The notes: generated by a model from the letters alone, not told the origin. DNA of 64,000 nucleotides from Caldicellulosiruptor kronotskyensis 2002 (GCF_000166775.1 NC_014720.1:2350501-2414500), one strand, 5' to 3'; shown: positions 34,964 to 44,778, counted from the stretch's first letter. Program-made: numbers and translations.

Positions 34964-36358
34964 TTATAACTTCTTTCTCTCAGGCTTTGCCCAACCTTTC
35001 TTTCTAAGTATAGCTTCAAATGTACCAACAATTCTGAATAACACTGTCATCTGTCTGTAGCCAAAATTTTCTAATATCGCAAACAATACAAGTATACCGA
35101 ACTCTCTCCACCCTTCATATTTTCTATCAGAAAATTCTCCAAGAAGAACTGCTAAAATCGAAATAACTATTCCGTACATTATCTCAACTGCAAAGAAAAA
35201 TAAGGCCACTTCTAAATTGATTATGTGAGCAAAATACGATATAGGTATAAAAATATAACCCAACATCTCCACGAATGGCCCCAATAGTTCAAACATAAGC
35301 TGATATGGCATAGCAAAAAGACCTAATATGCCATACTTAGGATTAAATAGAATATCTTTGTGCATGAAAATAACTTGGCAAAGACCTCTTTGCCATCTTC
35401 TTCTTTGTTTTGAAAGGTCTTTTAAAGTCTCTGGACATTGAGTCCATACAATCGGATCTGGTACAAATTCAACTCTTCCCAGTGCGCCTTCTTTATAAGA
35501 GTTTTTTCTGAGCTTTACAACAATCTCCATATCCTCGCCAACAGTTCTATCAGAAAACCCTCCAACCTTTATAATAGCATTTTTATTAAATGCTGCAAAG
35601 GCTCCAGATGCAATAACAAGACTTCCTATCATAGAAAGACCTTTTCTCGCACCCAAAAAAGCTCTCAAGTATTCTATTATCTGAAATCTTGCAAGACTTG
35701 AACTTGGTAGCTTTAATTTTTTTATATTGCCAAAGGAATCCAATTCGGATCCATTTACAATCCTAACAATACCCGTTGTGGCTACAACTTCATAAGGGTT
35801 ATCAAAAAATGGTTGCATAACCTTGGCTATTGAATCTCTTTCTAAAATTGAATCGGCATCAAGTGAACAAACATATGGGTATGTACATACGTTTATCCCT
35901 GCATTGAGAGCATCAGCTTTTCCCCCATTTTCTTTATCCACTACAATTAAATTTGAATACTTTTTGGAATAGTATATGGCCTTTATCTCTTTTGTTGACA
36001 AAATCTTTCTAAATTTCCTATCTACAATGTAAAGGTCAAATTCGTTTTTTAATACATCCAATGTCCCATCTTTTGACCCATCATTAATTACTACTACTTC
36101 ATATTCTGGATATTCAATCTGCAAAAAAGATTTTACAGATTTTGCTATTGTTTCTTCTTCATTGTATGCCGGTACCAGCAGTGATACAGGTGGTGCAAAG
36201 TCTGATGAGACAATCTCCACAATCCTTCCTTTTATCTTATTTCTCCAGTAACTAACAATACCAAAAAAAGATATTAAAATTAAAATAGCATAAATAGTAT
36301 TCAAAACTAAAACATAATAAGATACAAACCATGAAAACCAGTTTATTATATGTCGCAT
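34964..36358 (-). CDS. GT2-family membrane glycosyltransferase (poly-GlcNAc synthase type)
   Basis: This 464-residue processive synthase has an N-terminal helix (about residues 13-35), a cytosolic GT-A domain, and three to four C-terminal helices. The GT-A domain carries PVSLLVPAYNEEETI, NDGSKDGT, the DADS metal-binding motif (VCSLDADSI), VGEDMEIVVKLR and the QRRRWQRG motif of processive synthases. The pattern resembles PgaC/IcaA and cellulose-synthase-like enzymes, making a beta-linked surface polysaccharide from a UDP-sugar. Its start overlaps the end of the HEAT-repeat gene by 13 bases, so the three genes are translationally coupled. No deacetylase or export partner is adjacent. Confidence 0.9.
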   Translation of the reverse strand: MRHIINWFSWFVSYYVLVLNTIYAILILISFFGIVSYWRNKIKGRIVEIVSSDFAPPVSLLVPAYNEEETIAKSVKSFLQIEYPEYEVVVINDGSKDGTLDVLKNEFDLYIVDRKFRKILSTKEIKAIYYSKKYSNLIVVDKENGGKADALNAGINVCTYPYVCSLDADSILERDSIAKVMQPFFDNPYEVVATTGIVRIVNGSELDSFGNIKKLKLPSSSLARFQIIEYLRAFLGARKGLSMIGSLVIASGAFAAFNKNAIIKVGGFSDRTVGEDMEIVVKLRKNSYKEGALGRVEFVPDPIVWTQCPETLKDLSKQRRRWQRGLCQVIFMHKDILFNPKYGILGLFAMPYQLMFELLGPFVEMLGYIFIPISYFAHIINLEVALFFFAVEIMYGIVISILAVLLGEFSDRKYEGWREFGILVLFAILENFGYRQMTVLFRIVGTFEAILRKKGWAKPERKKL

Positions 36359-37581
36359 TCGTTATTCACTACCTCTTTCTCGGTTATAAGATATTCAAAT
36401 CCTTCATCTTTCATTCTTTGATAAAAACAGTGGGGGTTAGACGATTTAAGTATTTTAATTATTTCTAAAGCTAAATCTTTCTCCTGTTCATTTCTGTAAT
36501 TCAAAGCACTCTTGATAATATAATCAAAATTCACTGGACTATAAAAAACTTCTCTTATTTTGTCCCTTGCAAATTTATCATTTGTTGTATAGTAAAATTT
36601 TAGAAGATCATTTAAAATAACTGGTCCAAACTCAGATAGCATCTTTCTTGCAAAGTCTCTCATGTAGAACCAGTCATCTTCAAGGGAGGCAAGTAAATAT
36701 TTTAAAGAACCCTTAGGTGAAACATTGCTCAACGCCCTTAAGGCTCGTAACTTCACAAAATTTATCTTTTCGTTTTTTATCAGAGTTTCAAGTTTTTCTT
36801 TGCAGTTTCTACATCCTACTTTTTCAATTACTCTGCAGAAAGCTGATCTGACTTCTGGTGATGGATGATTTATAAGAAAATCAATGTGTTCTAAATCTTC
36901 TAATGCCGCAATCTCTGAAAATATATTCAAACATGATATCAGAACTTTATCCGACGGGTTTTCTTTTATCACGTATAAAATTATATCTTTTATTTTTTCG
37001 CCACCATAAACTGCAAAAAATTCTATTCTTCTTCTAACCGAATCTGTATATTTATCAATGTTTAAAAAAATAGTTTTTAAATAAGGTTTAAAAACATTTA
37101 AATTCTGTATCTCATCTATGTTTTTGAAAATGGCTTCGGCAGTTGTATCTATCAGATACGGCTCTTTAATGCTAATTTTTAAAAGCGTTTTTAGCTCATC
37201 TTCTTCGCCCACTATACTAATAACTTTTGCAAACCTAAGTTTTTGAACTTTATTCCCTTTTTGAACCATCTTAATAGCAATATCAAAAAAGTTCAATTTC
37301 TTTAAAGCTATATATAGCTGTTTTTTTTCTTCTCCATTTACCCATGAATAATATATATTTATAACATCACTCAGAATGTAAATGTTTGAAGAATCAATAA
37401 CATTTTTCTTTCCTGTTATCACATCATAGACATTTTCACTGTTATTTTTAAAAATCTGCTTTATTTTTTCTTGACGGATACTATTAATAACTTTGTATAA
37501 AAAAACAACTCCCGAAGTTATAACTAAAAGAATAACAATAATAATAACACACAAGATAACAAAATTTATATTATCTATCAT
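36346..37581 (-). CDS. Membrane-anchored HEAT-repeat protein
   Basis: This 411-residue protein has a hydrophobic helix at about residues 7-32, then cytosolic alpha-helical repeats. HEAT-like units are seen around CLNIFSEIAALEDLEHIDFLINHPSPEVRSAF, LETLIKNEKINFVKLRALRALS and LKYLLASLEDDWFYMRDFARKML, the last two units being clearest. HEAT repeats form a curved scaffold for partner proteins. The gene starts 11 bases inside the end of the response regulator gene and overlaps the GT2 gene by 13. I infer it links the regulator to the synthase at the membrane; no direct evidence for that exists in the sequence. Confidence 0.82.
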   Translation of the reverse strand: MIDNINFVILCVIIIVILLVITSGVVFLYKVINSIRQEKIKQIFKNNSENVYDVITGKKNVIDSSNIYILSDVINIYYSWVNGEEKKQLYIALKKLNFFDIAIKMVQKGNKVQKLRFAKVISIVGEEDELKTLLKISIKEPYLIDTTAEAIFKNIDEIQNLNVFKPYLKTIFLNIDKYTDSVRRRIEFFAVYGGEKIKDIILYVIKENPSDKVLISCLNIFSEIAALEDLEHIDFLINHPSPEVRSAFCRVIEKVGCRNCKEKLETLIKNEKINFVKLRALRALSNVSPKGSLKYLLASLEDDWFYMRDFARKMLSEFGPVILNDLLKFYYTTNDKFARDKIREVFYSPVNFDYIIKSALNYRNEQEKDLALEIIKILKSSNPHCFYQRMKDEGFEYLITEKEVVNNECDI

Positions 37582-38332
37582 TTAATTCACTCCAAAGTTC
37601 TAAAACTTTCTTTAGAAGAATTAATCTTTTATTATCATTCAGAATTTTGAATATAAAGTAATAAGTTTCTTCCTTATTGTTAAGTTTTATAATCGAATAA
37701 CTGCTTGAATTTATTCTGTCCTCATCATTTAAACAGCCAATAACCTTTTTAATTTCATATTCATCAAAACCTCTGTTATAAATCACCTCTTTTGTAGTAT
37801 CATTTAAAGCCAAGAAGTGATATGAAACAAAATATTCTGATAAAAATTCATCTATAATTTTGGGAACTACAATGATATGTTCATTTGCCATTTCATTCAA
37901 AAAAGAAATAAGATGTACAACTTCATTAATATGTAAATATTCATCTTGAGTGTACAAAAGTGACCTTACCATATTGTAAACTTCTAAAGTTGAAAAAGGC
38001 TTTGGAATAACTCCAATAGCTCCAAGCTCGTATGCCTTTGCTCTTGTTGCACGATGAATATTGCTACTGAGCAAAATTACTGGAATGTGAGCTTTAACAG
38101 AACTTTTTTTGATAGTTCTCAAAACTTCAAATCCACTAATTTTAGGCAAGTTTGTATCAATTATTGCAACATGAATACTGTTCTCACCAATTTTGTTCAA
38201 AGCTTCTTCACCATCAGCAGCCTCAAAAAATACAAAGTGATGTACTGAATCAAAAGAATTTTCAAACTTTTCAATTATTGCTTTTCTTATGTATTCATTT
38301 TCATCTGCAATCAACACATTTTTAACTATCAT
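37571..38332 (-). CDS. Response regulator, receiver domain with unclassified output
   Basis: Residues 1-125 are a receiver domain: acidic pocket D10/E11 in LIADENEY, phosphoacceptor Asp59 in AIIDTNLPKISG, the LLSSN switch residue and the conserved lysine in PKPFS. Residues ~130-253 have no HTH, GGDEF or other output motif I recognise. The frame extends to an ATG at 38359, but GGGAGA is seven bases before the ATG at 38332. No histidine kinase is nearby. The gene overlaps the HEAT-repeat gene by 11 bases, suggesting phosphorylation-controlled activity of the downstream HEAT/GT2 proteins rather than transcription control. Confidence 0.85.
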   Translation of the reverse strand: MIVKNVLIADENEYIRKAIIEKFENSFDSVHHFVFFEAADGEEALNKIGENSIHVAIIDTNLPKISGFEVLRTIKKSSVKAHIPVILLSSNIHRATRAKAYELGAIGVIPKPFSTLEVYNMVRSLLYTQDEYLHINEVVHLISFLNEMANEHIIVVPKIIDEFLSEYFVSYHFLALNDTTKEVIYNRGFDEYEIKKVIGCLNDEDRINSSSYSIIKLNNKEETYYFIFKILNDNKRLILLKKVLELWSELNDR

Positions 38333-38411
38333 ATATTGTTCTCCCATGTTTAGTACCATCTTAATTCTTTATTACCCCTTATTTTTTATTTAAAAACAGC
38401 AAAAATAAAAA

Positions 38412-38454
38412 CCCCTTTTTTAAAACCATTAAAAGGTCTAAAAAGGGGTTTTTT
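38412..38454. terminator. Terminator downstream of tRNA-Leu
   Basis: CCCCTTTTT (38412-38420) pairs with AAAAAGGGG (38440-38448) and is flanked by A and T runs on both strands. It would end the minus-strand tRNA transcript. Confidence 0.75.
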
Positions 38455-38468
38455 ACTTTTTTCTCTTC

Positions 38469-38558
38469 TGGTGCCGAAGGCGGGAGTCGAACCCGCACGG
38501 CCTCAGCGGCCACCGGATTTTGAGTCCGGCGCGTCTGCCAGTTCCACCACTTCGGCAC
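38469..38558 (-). tRNA. tRNA-Leu (anticodon CAA), CCA encoded
   Basis: Read on the minus strand, the acceptor stem is GTGCCGA / TCGGCAC. The anticodon stem-loop CCGGA-CTCAAAA-TCCGG has anticodon CAA, reading UUG. The long variable arm (GGCCGCTGAGGCC) is typical of leucine tRNAs, the T loop is GGTTCGACTCC, and the 3' CCA is genomic at 38469-38471. Total 90 bases. Confidence 0.95.
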
Positions 38559-38784
38559 ATTTTCTTTTTGAATTTTAAGCAAGATTGATTATATCATAAA
38601 TTTTTGAGATTGTCAAAGCCGAAGATTTTGATAAAATTCTGCCGGTAGACTGAATTACTAACTTCATTTTATCTTCTTTCAAGGTAAAAAGTCAAGGGTC
38701 TAAAAGTGAAAATTTCTAATTTTAATATTCAAATGGTTAGGATATAATAGAAATAAAATTTAAAAAAAGCGAGAGGTTATTTGT

Positions 38785-39930
38785 ATGGAAACCTTTTGGC
38801 TGTTTATAATATGCTCTTTATTATTTGCTCTAAATTTTTTCGTTACTAAAAAATTTGGACTAAAAAACGTTGAGTATGAAATCTACTTTGAAGAAAATAA
38901 AAAAACTGAAGGTGATGAGATTCATATTGTTGAAAGAATTTACAACGGTAAAGCTCTGCCACTTCCATGGGTAAAATCCGAATTTGAAGTATCAGCATCA
39001 TTTTTCATGGAAAATGCAAAAAATTATGTAGTGGGAGATAAATTAAGGTACATCAGCATTTTCTTTCTTCTACCTTACCAGCAAATAATTAGGCGTCATA
39101 AATTTGTTGCAACAAAAAGAGGGTTTTATAAGCTTGACAAAATTTATCTTGTCACTGGTGACCTTTTCGGTCTTTCAATGGATGACAGGTGTTACTATGT
39201 AAATTCCAATATTACCATTTACCCTGCATTTTTGGACCTGAAAAAACACCTTCTGCCCCGTTCAAGCCTCTCAGGCGAAGTTGTGGTAAAAAGGCATTAT
39301 TATGAAGATATATTTCACTTTGCAGGGATAAGAGAGTATCAGTCTTTTGACTCTTTCAACAGAATAAACTGGAACGCAACTGCAAAATATAATACTTTGA
39401 TGGTAAACAAGTATGAATACACCTCGTCAGGTGATGCTTTAATACTTTTAAATGTCCAAAGTTCAGAGTATGAAAGAAAAGAGGTTTTCAACAAAAACGC
39501 AATCGAACTTGGAATAAAGATTGCAGCAAGCCTGACAAAAGAATGCTTAGATAATCACATTCCAGTTGGTTTTGTTTGCAATGGCATAGATGAAGAGACT
39601 CTTGAGCCGCTTGAAATCTTGCTGCCATCACAAGATTCAAATCAGCTTTTAAAAATTCTCGAAACACTTGCACACATTAAAATTCAGGTAAACGAATACT
39701 TTGAAGCTTTTCTTTATCAAGTTTTAAGAAGTTACAACTTTCGTGAGCTTTTTATAATAACTTCTTTTGTTAACAAGGAGATGGAAAACTCTATCCTTCT
39801 TTATTCCTCACTCGGAGTTAAGTTTACTATTATTCTTCTTGAATATGATGAAAAACCTTTCAAATTAGAATCAGAAAATGTAAGAATTTTTCTGGCAAAA
39901 CAGCATCTTTTAGAAAATGTTAGAACTTAA
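38785..39930 (+). CDS. DUF58 domain protein
   Basis: This 381-residue protein has an N-terminal hydrophobic helix (FWLFIICSLLFALNFFV). The DUF58 core lies around residues 170-260, with the signature IFHFAGIREYQSFDSFNRINWNATA followed by LMVNKYEYTSSGDALILLNVQ. The family often has a von Willebrand A-like fold and pairs with MoxR ATPases and transglutaminases; neither partner is adjacent here. Function is unknown beyond a likely chaperone or metal-insertion-related role. GAGAGGT precedes the ATG; a TATAAT at 38743-38748 may be its minus-10. Confidence 0.88.
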   Translation: METFWLFIICSLLFALNFFVTKKFGLKNVEYEIYFEENKKTEGDEIHIVERIYNGKALPLPWVKSEFEVSASFFMENAKNYVVGDKLRYISIFFLLPYQQIIRRHKFVATKRGFYKLDKIYLVTGDLFGLSMDDRCYYVNSNITIYPAFLDLKKHLLPRSSLSGEVVVKRHYYEDIFHFAGIREYQSFDSFNRINWNATAKYNTLMVNKYEYTSSGDALILLNVQSSEYERKEVFNKNAIELGIKIAASLTKECLDNHIPVGFVCNGIDEETLEPLEILLPSQDSNQLLKILETLAHIKIQVNEYFEAFLYQVLRSYNFRELFIITSFVNKEMENSILLYSSLGVKFTIILLEYDEKPFKLESENVRIFLAKQHLLENVRT

Positions 39931-39936
39931 ATAATA

Positions 39937-39980
39937 GCCGCAGGCAGGTTCTTCTTTTTTATTGTACCTGCGGCTTGAAT
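39937..39980. terminator. Terminator between DUF58 and pullulanase genes
   Basis: GCCGCAGG (39937-39944) pairs with CCTGCGGC (39967-39974). The genes on both sides converge on it. Confidence 0.7.
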
Positions 39981-40004
39981 TCTTTGAGTAAGTTCAAAAA
40001 GATT

Positions 40005-42482
40005 TTATTTCTGATATGCTATAAAAAGACTGACAGGTGAAATTTCAAAACTGCCTATTGCTTCCAGTTCATTTTCTTCTGAAAATATTATACCATCATT
40101 TGCTTTTATCTTCCATACTCCTTCAGGAAGTGTAATTACCTTCTTTTCTTTAAAAGGATTATATGCAACAATTATTTTTTTCCATGCATCATAGGGATAC
40201 GAAATCAAAAAAACCACAATGCCATCAGGTGCTGGCAAGAATTTTAAATATTTTCTTATTTCACCTGATGAACGCATTCTAAACGCCACATGTTCTTTTC
40301 GCAGTTTTATAAGGTCACAATAAAATTTAAAAGTGTCATAAAACTTCTCTTTTAAACTCCAGTCAATCTTGTTTATACTATCCCCTGCATTGTATGTGTT
40401 CGGATGTCCTCCTTTGCTCCTATTGAACTCAACTCCACCATGCAAAAACGCAATGCCCTGAGATGTTAAAATTATTGAATTCGCCAAGCGGCATACCCGG
40501 TCAATCCAGAATATATCTTCGCCAACCATTGTCTTTAGTGCCTTGTCAAAAAGAGTTAAATTATCATGGCATGAAACATAATTAACACATTCATCTGGTT
40601 CCTTTGCAAAATCGTCAATAGCTGCCTTTATACCTTGTTTTAATCTCTCAACATCAGAAAGATTTCCATGCATATACCCTGTTTTAAATCCGTCAAGGTC
40701 ACCTCTTATACTATCTCTTATTCTATCGTTAAAAAGTCCAATGGAATATCCATGGTGCGCTGTTGACTCAATTGTTGCCCTCTCTTCTAAAAGGCACACA
40801 CTATCTCCCATCACCCATCCTTCACCATAAATAAGGGCATACGGATTTCGCTTGCGCACTTCTTTTGCAATCATTCTCATGGTAAGTGTATCAATAAGCC
40901 CCATTAAGTCAAATCTAAAGCCATCTATGTGAAAATCTTCTGTCCAGTATATAATTGTATCAAGTATAAACTTTCGGACCATTGGCTTTTCTGTCGCAAT
41001 CTCATTACCACAGCCTGTTGCGTTTGAATAGTCGCCATAGTCATCTATTCTGTAAAAATAGCCGGGAACAATTTTGTCAAAAATAGAGAACTTGCCACCT
41101 TTTATATGGTACGTGTGGTTGAAAACAACATCCATCACAACACCTATGCCGTTTTGGTGCAAAGTTTTAATCATGGTCTTAAGTTCTTTTAAAGCCTCAA
41201 TTCTACCACTTTTTGTTGAATACCAGTACTCAGGACATTGATACAAAACAGGGTCATATCCCCAGTTGTATTTTTTATCAGGATTTTTATCATCAACACT
41301 CCCAAAATCAGAAATAGGAAGAAGATGAATATGTGTAATTCCAAGCTCTTTTAAATGTAAAAGCCCTGTTGAAAACTTTTCTTTGTAAAAACTCTTCTGA
41401 CAAAGACCTAAAAACTTTCCTCTAAACTTTTCATCTACACCTGAGGTTTCATCAATTGTAAAGTCTCGCACATGCATCTCGTAAATGATAGCATCTTGTT
41501 GTTTTTCTATCGTTTTCACAAACTCATCCTGCTGCCAGCCTTCAATAATAGTATCTGCTGGGTCAAATATGAAAGATTTTTGAGAGTTTGAGGAAGAAGC
41601 TTTCGAGTAAGGGTCAGGAACCTCATACACAATAAACCCTTCGTCTTCATCATAATTGTAATGCCAAACCTCATAAAGATAGTAGTGGTTTTTCAAGTCT
41701 CCTGTAAGATATATGTTCCATGTACCATTCTCAGAACGTGCCATCTCTTTTTCGAACCTGAAATTTTCACTCTCATCATATACCTTAACCTTTACTTTGT
41801 ATGCTGTGGGTGCCCACAGTTTAAAGTAAGTGCCGTATGGCTCATACTTTATTCCAAGCTCACCTGGGTAAAAAAACTCAGGCCTTGTTAGAATTTCTCT
41901 TGGTCTTGCCCAGATATGCTCTGATTTATAGACAACCTTGTATTTTAAATTTGGCAATAATCTATTTGAGGTGGTAATTCTTATTATATTTGTAAAAGCC
42001 GTTTCTCTGTTAAAGTATTCAGTTATAACAATATCGTTACCAAATCCTGGTGGATACCAAAGTTTTTGGCTCGCACCTTCTGCAAATTTAAATTTTTGTC
42101 CTATCTTTATTTCTTTTAAATCCTTTATAAGCTCATATCTGCCTCTCAATTTAGAGTATGTCATCTCCCACTCAGGTGAAATTTGCCAGTCGTTCATTTC
42201 ACCAATTACGAAAACTGGTTTTTTGTATGGTTTTCTATGATAGTCAAAATGTCCTTCTTTTAAAACAAACCTTATCTTTCCTTTTTGTTCGCATATTTCA
42301 TAACCTCTTGCTTCTGCTTCAACTGGATTGTCAGAGTGAGGAATTACCTTGTCTATTTTTTCTATGTTTATTTCTTCTTCATTCAGAAACACTTTAAAAT
42401 CTTCTTTCTTTACAGGGTGAACCATTTGGGAAAGTACTACAACTATTTCGTTAAAATCATCTATATATGCTCTCACTAACAT
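40005..42482 (-). CDS. pulA: Type I pullulanase, GH13
   Basis: This 825-residue debranching enzyme cleaves alpha-1,6 branches of pullulan and branched maltodextrins. An N-terminal region (1-~200) precedes a CBM48-like segment (GIKYEPYGTYFKLWAPTAYKVKVKVYD). The catalytic barrel carries the type I signature YNWGYDP, nucleophile Asp525 in DGFRFDLMGLID, acid/base Glu554 in YGEGW and Asp640 in SCHDN. No signal peptide is visible, so it probably acts on imported oligosaccharides. The frame opens with GTG at 42491, but AGGTGG is placed for the ATG at 42482. Divergent from a GGDEF-EAL gene. Confidence 0.94.
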   Translation of the reverse strand: MLVRAYIDDFNEIVVVLSQMVHPVKKEDFKVFLNEEEINIEKIDKVIPHSDNPVEAEARGYEICEQKGKIRFVLKEGHFDYHRKPYKKPVFVIGEMNDWQISPEWEMTYSKLRGRYELIKDLKEIKIGQKFKFAEGASQKLWYPPGFGNDIVITEYFNRETAFTNIIRITTSNRLLPNLKYKVVYKSEHIWARPREILTRPEFFYPGELGIKYEPYGTYFKLWAPTAYKVKVKVYDESENFRFEKEMARSENGTWNIYLTGDLKNHYYLYEVWHYNYDEDEGFIVYEVPDPYSKASSSNSQKSFIFDPADTIIEGWQQDEFVKTIEKQQDAIIYEMHVRDFTIDETSGVDEKFRGKFLGLCQKSFYKEKFSTGLLHLKELGITHIHLLPISDFGSVDDKNPDKKYNWGYDPVLYQCPEYWYSTKSGRIEALKELKTMIKTLHQNGIGVVMDVVFNHTYHIKGGKFSIFDKIVPGYFYRIDDYGDYSNATGCGNEIATEKPMVRKFILDTIIYWTEDFHIDGFRFDLMGLIDTLTMRMIAKEVRKRNPYALIYGEGWVMGDSVCLLEERATIESTAHHGYSIGLFNDRIRDSIRGDLDGFKTGYMHGNLSDVERLKQGIKAAIDDFAKEPDECVNYVSCHDNLTLFDKALKTMVGEDIFWIDRVCRLANSIILTSQGIAFLHGGVEFNRSKGGHPNTYNAGDSINKIDWSLKEKFYDTFKFYCDLIKLRKEHVAFRMRSSGEIRKYLKFLPAPDGIVVFLISYPYDAWKKIIVAYNPFKEKKVITLPEGVWKIKANDGIIFSEENELEAIGSFEISPVSLFIAYQK

Positions 42483-42671
42483 TAAAACCACCTATCTTTT
42501 TCTAAAGAATAGGATATGCAATATTCTGAAATTATATATCATTTATACCCTTTTTTAAAGTAAAAAAAATTGTAGCTTAAGAATACATATGTAAAAGATG
42601 TTTTTAGTCTATTTTTTCTGGGTATATAATATGAGAAAAAAATCTTCTACATATTCAGTGGTGATTAAAAA

Positions 42672-44321
42672 ATGTCTGAAAAAAATAAAGACTTAAACTG
42701 TAAAGCAAATAATTATGCAGCTAAAATATCAATAATATATGCAGTTGTGAGCGCAATTTGGATTTTAATCTCTGATATGCTAACAACAATTTTCTTTGCT
42801 AAAAAAGAGCTTGTTACTTTCATTTCAGTAATTAAAGGCTGGCTCTTTGTGCTTATCACTGCAAGCCTTTTGTATTTTATGATTCGCAAAAAAATCTATT
42901 CGCTTTACCTTTCCGAAAATAAGCTCCAAAATGCTATCGAAGAACTTCAAAAGACAAATGATGAACTTTCTAAAACACAGGAAAAGCTTGTTATCCAGTA
43001 CAAAAAACTTGCAAAAAATCAAGAAAAGATAAAAGAGCTTGCTTACTTTGACCAGCTAACTAATCTGCCAAATAGAAATCATTTTATGTTAGCTCTCGAA
43101 AAGGCTATCAGGGATGCTCATTTCAAAGGGCAGCAACTTGCTCTGATGTGTATCGATATTGATAATTTCAGTAAAATTAATAATACTCTTGGTCATGCGA
43201 CTGGTGACGTTGTTTTAAAAGAAATTGCGCAAAGGCTTAAAGAAGCGGTGGGTAATAACGGGTTTGTTGCAAGACTAACAGGAGATGAGTTTGGAATAAT
43301 AATTTATAATTTTCTTGATTTTAACGTCTTGAATTACTTTATCTATAAAATTTTTAATTTATTTTCAATATCATGGGAAATAATGGAATATAATTTTAAC
43401 ATTACACCAAGTATGGGGATTGCTATATATCCTTCAGATGGGCAGGATGGGATATCACTTTTGAAAAACGCCGACAAAGCTTTAAAACTTGCAAAAGAAA
43501 AAGGTAAAAATACTTTTTGTTTTTACAACCTGGAAATGGATAATATACTTCAACAGAGGCTTGAATTCGAATCAGATTTAAAAAAGGCGATTGAAAAAGA
43601 CCAGTTCGTTTTGTATTATCAGCCTATTGTGGACCTCGAAAAAATGCAGATATGTGGAGCAGAAGCACTTATTCGCTGGATACATCCACAAAAGGGGCTT
43701 ATACCGCCCATGTCTTTTATTCCAATTGCTGAGCAGACAGGGCTCATATCACAAATTGGTCAATGGGTATTGGCAAAGGTCATATCGGATTTGAAGAGCA
43801 TCAGAGATGTAACAAATCACAACTTTTATATTTCTTTCAATGCGTCTTTAAGAGAGTTTTCAAGCGCAAATTTTGTTGGTAACGTACTTCATACAATTGA
43901 AGCCTTAAAAGGAGACTCAAATTCCTTGGGAATAGAGATTACTGAATCAGTTGCAATGGCAGACCCTCAAAATACCATAAAGTCACTCAATACTTTAAAA
44001 GAAAAAGGTATTAAAGTTTTTCTTGACGACTTTGGAACAGGCTACTCTTCTTTAAACTATCTAAAACAGCTTCCCATTGATGTTGTTAAAATTGATAGAA
44101 GTTTCATAGCCAATATGAGCACTGACACAAAAGAACAAAAAATAGCCAAAAGCCTGATTGACCTTTCTCACATCTTAGATTTAAAGGTTGTAGCAGAAGG
44201 TATTGAGGATAGTCAGCAGGCTGAGATACTAAAAGCATTTAAGTGTGATTTCGGACAGGGATATTTGTTTGGAAAACCTCTTCCAAAAGACCAATTTATA
44301 GAGTTTGCAAAGAGGTTTTGA
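42672..44321 (+). CDS. Membrane GGDEF-EAL protein, probable c-di-GMP phosphodiesterase
   Basis: This 549-residue protein has two N-terminal hydrophobic segments (about residues 18-38 and 49-70), a coiled coil (~75-120), a GGDEF domain and an EAL domain. The GGDEF active site reads TGDEF (203-207), missing the first glycine, so cyclase activity is doubtful and a GTP-sensing role possible. The EAL motif at 331-333 (AEALIRW) is intact, as are the metal and lysine motifs DDFGTGYSSLNYL and VVKIDRSF. That predicts hydrolysis of cyclic di-GMP at the membrane. No PilZ gene is near, although a GT2 polysaccharide synthase of the type often controlled by c-di-GMP lies 6 kb away. Confidence 0.92.
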   Translation: MSEKNKDLNCKANNYAAKISIIYAVVSAIWILISDMLTTIFFAKKELVTFISVIKGWLFVLITASLLYFMIRKKIYSLYLSENKLQNAIEELQKTNDELSKTQEKLVIQYKKLAKNQEKIKELAYFDQLTNLPNRNHFMLALEKAIRDAHFKGQQLALMCIDIDNFSKINNTLGHATGDVVLKEIAQRLKEAVGNNGFVARLTGDEFGIIIYNFLDFNVLNYFIYKIFNLFSISWEIMEYNFNITPSMGIAIYPSDGQDGISLLKNADKALKLAKEKGKNTFCFYNLEMDNILQQRLEFESDLKKAIEKDQFVLYYQPIVDLEKMQICGAEALIRWIHPQKGLIPPMSFIPIAEQTGLISQIGQWVLAKVISDLKSIRDVTNHNFYISFNASLREFSSANFVGNVLHTIEALKGDSNSLGIEITESVAMADPQNTIKSLNTLKEKGIKVFLDDFGTGYSSLNYLKQLPIDVVKIDRSFIANMSTDTKEQKIAKSLIDLSHILDLKVVAEGIEDSQQAEILKAFKCDFGQGYLFGKPLPKDQFIEFAKRF

Positions 44322-44334
44322 ATAGTATAAAATT

Positions 44335-44778
44335 CTAAAGCCACAGCCACATAATTATGGCATCATCCGGGGGATTAGAATAGTAATTTTTTCTTATACC
44401 CTCCTGGACAAATCCAAAGCTCTTGTAAAGCGAAATAGCAACATGGTTTTTGCTTCTTACCTCAAGTGTGAGACCAACCAAACCATTTTCTTTTGCATAT
44501 GAAATGAGGGCAGAAAGAAGAAGTTTTCCTATCCCCTGCCCTCTTTTTTGAGGATGTACAGCAATATTTGTAATATGACCTTCATCCACAATATGGTGCA
44601 TTCCTGCAAAACCCCATACTCTGCCATCTTCTTCATATACATAATATATAGCAAACTCATTTTTAAGCTCATATTCAAAGCTTTCTCTGCTCCATGGCAC
44701 AGAAAACGATAAAATTTCTATCTCATGCACCATATCAATGTCTTTTTCTGCCATTCTTCTTACTCTACCTTTTATCAT
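44335..44778 (-). CDS. rimI: Ribosomal protein S18-alanine N-acetyltransferase
   Basis: This 147-residue GNAT enzyme acetylates the N-terminal alanine of ribosomal protein S18 (known of the family). The acetyl-CoA loop QKRGQGIGKLLL and the motif ISLYKSFGFVQEGIRKNYY are characteristic. It overlaps tsaB by four bases and completes the common rimI-tsaB-tsaE order found in Firmicutes, which supports the name over other GNATs. Confidence 0.92.
   Translation of the reverse strand: MIKGRVRRMAEKDIDMVHEIEILSFSVPWSRESFEYELKNEFAIYYVYEEDGRVWGFAGMHHIVDEGHITNIAVHPQKRGQGIGKLLLSALISYAKENGLVGLTLEVRSKNHVAISLYKSFGFVQEGIRKNYYSNPPDDAIIMWLWL

Noticed and set aside
38379-38582. 67-codon minus-strand frame with WNWQTRRTQ
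   Set aside because: It runs through tRNA-Leu(CAA) on the same strand and is a typical false gene over a tRNA.
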